A stretch of DNA of 64,000 nucleotides from Anoplolepis gracilipes (taxonomy: Eukaryota > Arthropoda > Insecta > Hymenoptera > Formicidae). The notes under the pieces were generated by a model, which saw nothing but the letters and a program-made list of their open reading frames with translations, searched no databases and was not told where the DNA came from. Location: assembly GCF_047496725.1 (NCBI RefSeq), contig NC_132978.1, positions 4,269,501-4,333,500 on the forward strand, given 5' to 3'. Shown one piece after another: positions 53,454 through 59,700 of this stretch; within the stretch, counting starts at the first letter, position 1; each line of letters begins with the position of its first letter. A program made the position numbers and the translations under genes.

Positions 53454-56029
53454 AGCTCCGAGAAATAACATTTTTTATTTAATTCATTAACAAAAGCGCG
53501 CACTCTTAAACGAAATTTGTCGGCTCTTTAAAAATTCGTGACGAACAAGTGTCAAATATCAACTTTATAAATGTTTTACGGCACTAATTAAAGAAAGCGC
53601 TGTATAATTTATATTCAGATATAAGATTTCGGCTTCTCCCTGAAAGTTTTACGACGACAAAATGCTCGTTTAACCAACGTGTTAGCGACACCGGAGAATA
53701 GTAAATCACTTTACCGTATGGCTCAATCAAATTTTGATCAAAGCGTAAAATGAAACGAGTCATTTCTGTACGCCGTAATTCTATTCTTCTCCTTAGACAT
53801 ATATGCATTAAAATGTCGACTCTTCAGTTTTTACGGCATCTCAGTTCAAATTTTCTTTTTATGAGAGTGTAAAAGTTGTTTAACTTTATTATTCGCTATA
53901 AATGTGTAACAGAATAATAGGACGGAGTCTATTAAGAATACAATAATTTTTATCATATAATTATACAATTATAATTATATTATATAATTATATTATCATA
54001 TAATAATAATAATAATAATAATAAGAGCACTATAAAATTACAAAATCTTTTGTGAAATTTATGATATTCAATAATAATATTTGACAACTTAAACACTCTG
54101 AGAAATAGTGAATGATTATTGTCCGCGTAACTTGTGTAGTAACTTTCTTTCCCTTTCTTAAATTCATTTCCAATAACGTTAGCACCTCAAAGAAAAACTG
54201 ATCCCCAGATTTACTCGAGAAATAATTACGACGCAACAAAATCCTTTCTTTATGCTATCGGTTTGTTTCTTTTCTTCACGGCTACACATTCACGCTGCGA
54301 AAGACCATTTTTGTGCGAAACAGTTTTCCACCCTTTTAATAGCGAGTATATATATATATATATACATGTACGCTTTAGAAATTACTCGTTTCTCTGTTCA
54401 ACTATGTGTGAAAAACATTAAAAAAAATAGAAGAAACTTTATTAACTACAGTATCTCTAGATTACATCTTGCGGAAAGTAAAAGGTACAACAATCGGTCG
54501 ATAAAAATTTATCTTGCTCTATCTATATAAACAATCTATCTAACATAAAAACAGGTATATAAATAAAATATCACATTGATTACGAATTTATCTCTCTACA
54601 ATTTCATAATGTTGCATAAACGAAGAGGACGAAATTTTAGTATGTGAAGCTGTCATCTCACTTCGTGGACACTCATTACTTATTAAGAGTTTTGGCTATA
54701 TTTTTAATAGTTCTAGAATTCTTGATATAAATTAAACAAATAGTTCTGACTATTAAATACAAAAAATTGCTCGAGACAAATTGAGCTCAAGCTGTGTTTC
54801 ACTTTGTCCGCCGACGATTTTTTTAGCATTTCTTATTAGATTTCAAGCGCTTAAGAGTTTTAAATTTTTATGCATAAAATTTTTTTATAGAACTGTTGCA
54901 AAACTGTCAAACGATTAAAATCTGGCAAGAAATCACCAAAGGATAAAACAAGCAATAACGTGAATTTAGTGTCTCAGTTCGAACCTAAAAAAATGAAGTT
55001 GGAATCAATAATTAATACGTTTCCTCACAATGAGACGCCAGTTTAATATACATTCAAGTGGAATTACACGAAATACGCTATGCGATCACCATGATAAAAA
55101 AATTAGTTACGCGAATAAAACGTAATAAGTTACCTCATTATTGCTCTGACAAAGCCTGATGCCATTCCAACCCCGCTCATCCTCTTCTAATCCTTTGTGG
55201 GTGCATCTTCGAAAGCATTCATAAAATACTTATATTTAATTTATGATCGTGAATGTATTAATTATTTAATTAATTAATATGACAATCGCACGACATTTTG
55301 CCACAACACTCCCGATAATAATCATACTCTTGGGCGCTTTATTTTAATTGCGACGTAGGCTAACGCGAAAAAAATATTAGTATTCATCGCGCAAGCAAAT
55401 ATATAATCTAATATTTTCAGATATTACATTATACAGAAACGTTGGACCGATATTTTCCTGCTTAATTATCGCCGCACGAATGATAAAATTACGAGTACAG
55501 CGCGTTATATACATACAAAAAACCCGAAGTGTACTCTTTTGCGTGGATTAATAGATAGTATATTGCAACGATGGTTCTTCTTTCAACTCTCGAACATTCG
55601 TTCGAAATTCACTATTTGCATTAACGCATTAAATTATTTCAATGTCGCCTACGAATATCGAAAGACGTAAATCGCGATCGCGCAAACTAATAATCATATT
55701 GTGATAATCTCCAGTTAGTCAATTCGGCACTTGTTCGCCTGCGAAATTCTCTCTTTCGACCGATAAAAAGACATTGAGGATCGACATCTTCGCCCGACGG
55801 TTGATCTTCAAAAACTGACTTTGCTACGTAACTATGTCGCGTTCAACAACGAGAATCGTTCGATGTTTTTTCTCCGCATTCTTAATACGCTCCGCGCTGC
55901 GCGTGTTTACTATTCTTGGTTTTGCGACGAAATAATAATATAATAGTAATATCTCTCTACACGGAAAAATATTATAGTAAAAATTACAATGTATAATATT
56001 GTAACATATTAATAGATTCCACGATTATA

Positions 56030-56088
<59 letters not shown>

Positions 56089-56389
56089 AAATTGTGCATA
56101 CATACATACAGATGATAAATATATATTTGTTTTATTGTTAACGATTATATATTTATTTGTGTCTCAAAATATTTGAAGAATTGTATTATTTCTTTATAAA
56201 ATATATTATATTTGTATATAATATAAGATATATATATACACACACAAGAAATCACGCGCGATATTTTTATTTAGTAATATTACATACGAATATAATATTT
56301 TATAAAGAAATAATGTAATTATTCAAATATTTTGCGACACAAATAAGTACATAATCGTTACACAATAGAACAAATACATAATTTATCAT

Positions 56390-56438
<49 letters not shown>

Positions 56439-56730
56439 ATTTACTTTTGAAAAACATTCTTTTAATATGATTTAGAATAACATAAAGCAAAATGTTTGCA
56501 GCATAATTGTACTGCTACATTTTTATTATTTGTATAAAATGTTGCAAATCTCAGTTACATAAACAATTTATGAGCAATTTTATTCGCGTACAATGCAAAA
56601 TTCAACGAATTTTATATTCTAAAACAAAAGATAAATGTAAAATAATAGCACAAAACGTGTATAAGTATCATAAAGAGATGCATAAAAAATGTAAATAAAA
56701 TTAAAAAAAACTTCGGATATATAAAAAACT

Positions 56731-56792
<62 letters not shown>

Positions 56793-59700
56793 CGTAAAAC
56801 GTTTGCAGAATTTGTAATAAATTTGCGTTAATATACCTTTACAAGACAGCAAAACAAGAAAATTGCATAAATATTTCAAATTAAATATTAAGCTTATTCA
56901 AAGTATAAAGAAAAATATTTTAGTAAAAAAATAAATATCTAATACTCTCCACAATAATAAATAAAATTGCGGGTTGTAATTTCATTTCTGATATAAAAAA
57001 AGTAGATATAGTTCTTCGTTTTTATTATTTATTCTATAAAAATTATTATTCCTCCGACATTCGGATCGATTTTTATTTATACGAACATCGCGTGAAATAT
57101 GATAGAATAAGACGAAGAAAACTTCGGTGGTGCAGAATAGTGCGCAATTGGCTTTCAGTCGTCGAATAATACGCGAAATATTGTATAGACTTTCATCAAT
57201 CTCGCAAAAGGAGTATATCCGCGAGAAGCATAAACTGGGATAGCAACGACATTGCTGCTGTGGACAATGAAGGTATTTGGAATGAAAAGAGCTGTCCATT
57301 ATTATTCGCACCATATTTTTTCTCTTCTGTACTTACAAAAATTAAAAAAAACTTACATAAAACGTTATATATAACGCTTTATTCTCAAAATCTCATTTGC
57401 TTCATCCGTGACATAGTCTGATCATATTATACGCGGTTATGTAAAAAAATTTGCTTGCTGAGTTACATAGGTAAAGAAATAAATATAAAATTGTAAATAA
57501 ATAGAGAAAGCTAAAAAAATAAACATCAACCCTGCATGCGCATAAGTCAACCGCTTTTTAATTTTTTGTTCATTATATACATATATCGTTACAGCAATGT
57601 TTTATTGATTTTAATGATGCAAAGTGTCGAGTAGCGGTAACTCATATTTATTATAGATATATTTTCATTATTATGTTTTATTATTTTTATTTTTATATTA
57701 TATGTTATAGTTTTTATTAGGTTTATTATTATTATTTTTTTCATTATTATATTTATTATGTTTTCTGTCAGTGTGTTTTACGTTAACGATATTATTTTAT
57801 CACAATTTACATATATGCAATAAAAATGTACGATATATTATATTATTCGGAGATAACAACTTTTATATTTTATATTTTTAACATCGATGTACATAATATG
57901 AAAATAATCCATCAATCCTTTGTATCAGATTTTTCTTTTTAGTTACTGCTATAATGGATTAATGGACAATGAACTTTGTATGCAAGAAGCACGGTGTGAA
58001 AGTAACTTCGTACGGTAGTAAACTCTCAACGCTCGATTCCTCTGCTTTTACGCGAACGGCTGCTACGGATGTTCTTTCGAGCGGCTGTAGTATATCGAAC
58101 GGTGTTTTTCAAACTTCTTGCTCCATACTTTACGTCACACAAGAAAGAGAGAATGCTGCTAAAAACAGAACTAATAGAAAGACTACTTTAAGAATATTTA
58201 TAATTCTTGTCGTAATATTCCTAATTGTTACATAAAATATAACAAAATGTTTAATATCCAGAAAGACTAACAACAAAAGATTCATATTTATTTGTAAATA
58301 TGTTCTGATTTCATCATTTTATTGACTATATCAATGATGAAGAATTATTTCTTTTTTTTTGTGTATTAAATATAAACCATAAATAAGAGGCATACTGCAT
58401 TGTGCTTGATATTGATCTGCAGTGAATGCTAATTGCAGCCTTTGAAAATGTTCTGAAAACATAGCGGTGTATCACGCTTGTTCAATCATCCGTAAATTCA
58501 CCAATTCATGTGGTTTAATCATAAGCTAGATTATTCGAATAATTTTAAATCCATTATTTCCCGAACAATGCCAATAGCAGAATATAATAAAGATTTTGTT
58601 TAACCTACTCATAGGAAAATAATTACAAATCCTCGGTACATTGCTCGTCGAAACAGCTCGTAAATTTACGTGCCTTTACTTTCCATTTATTTCTATTACT
58701 ATAGGGATATCTATATATATGGCAAGCAATTACCAGTATAAACTATATACGTACAACATTGCATATTCAATTTCACTCGACATATATTATCTAAAATTTA
58801 GATAAATAATATAACTTAATAGCAATAGTTAATCAAATTGACCAATTAATTTTCTAAATTATGTGTTTACATGCAATTATCATTTCTTTAATATGAAATA
58901 ATTTTTTTATTTAAAGTATATTTAAACTAGATTTAAAAAATATTTTTACATAAAGTATAATTAATTGTATACAAATATGATAAATATGAAAACAATATAA
59001 ATAATACGGCTAAATAATATTAACTTTGATGTGAATAATAACTTCGACTTGGAGCGTTCGAGTTTATGACGTCTTTAAGGCATCACAATATGAAGTCAAT
59101 TCATCTAAAAATCTAAATTTATAAATCGAAATATGTGTGCGTTCTTCTGGCACACGATGCTTTTGATTTTTGTTTTTACGCTAATAGTTATGCATGAATA
59201 TCTTATGATGTTTTAAATAAAAAATATACAAACAACTATTGTTAATATTTATACAAGAGAGAAATATGCATAAAAAATTATGCTAAACGTATATAATTGA
59301 CGACTCTATTGCACCGATTTCATGCCAAATCGATCCCCAATTATATATGATTATATATTATATGTTATATGTTTATCAGTAAATATGTCGAAAAATATCA
59401 AAGTGTGTTCCCTATACTATATGTATAAACGTGTACAAATATAAAACATTGCAGTATTTGTTCGATAGAAATATTCTAGAAGTAGCTGGAGAGAAAAAAA
59501 TCTCATATGTAAACATAAATATTTATGGTATCTGCACACCATGTGATGCTAATTGATTCTGGTGGCACGTGTGTACATGCGGGGTTGTCGTCGCAACACT
59601 GTCTCGAGTGTCAGCAAATGATATTTCACGTCAAACCAGGCGCACCGGCATAATCAAGAGTCGCTGTTGAGCCATTATAAGAGGAAATGTAATATTGCAA

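Noticed and set aside
57969..58235. 88-residue frame ending in a hydrophobic tail (possible tail-anchored protein)
   Set aside because: It is low complexity outside the tail, has no recognised homology and sits deep in an intron. Hydrophobic frames are common by chance in AT-rich DNA.
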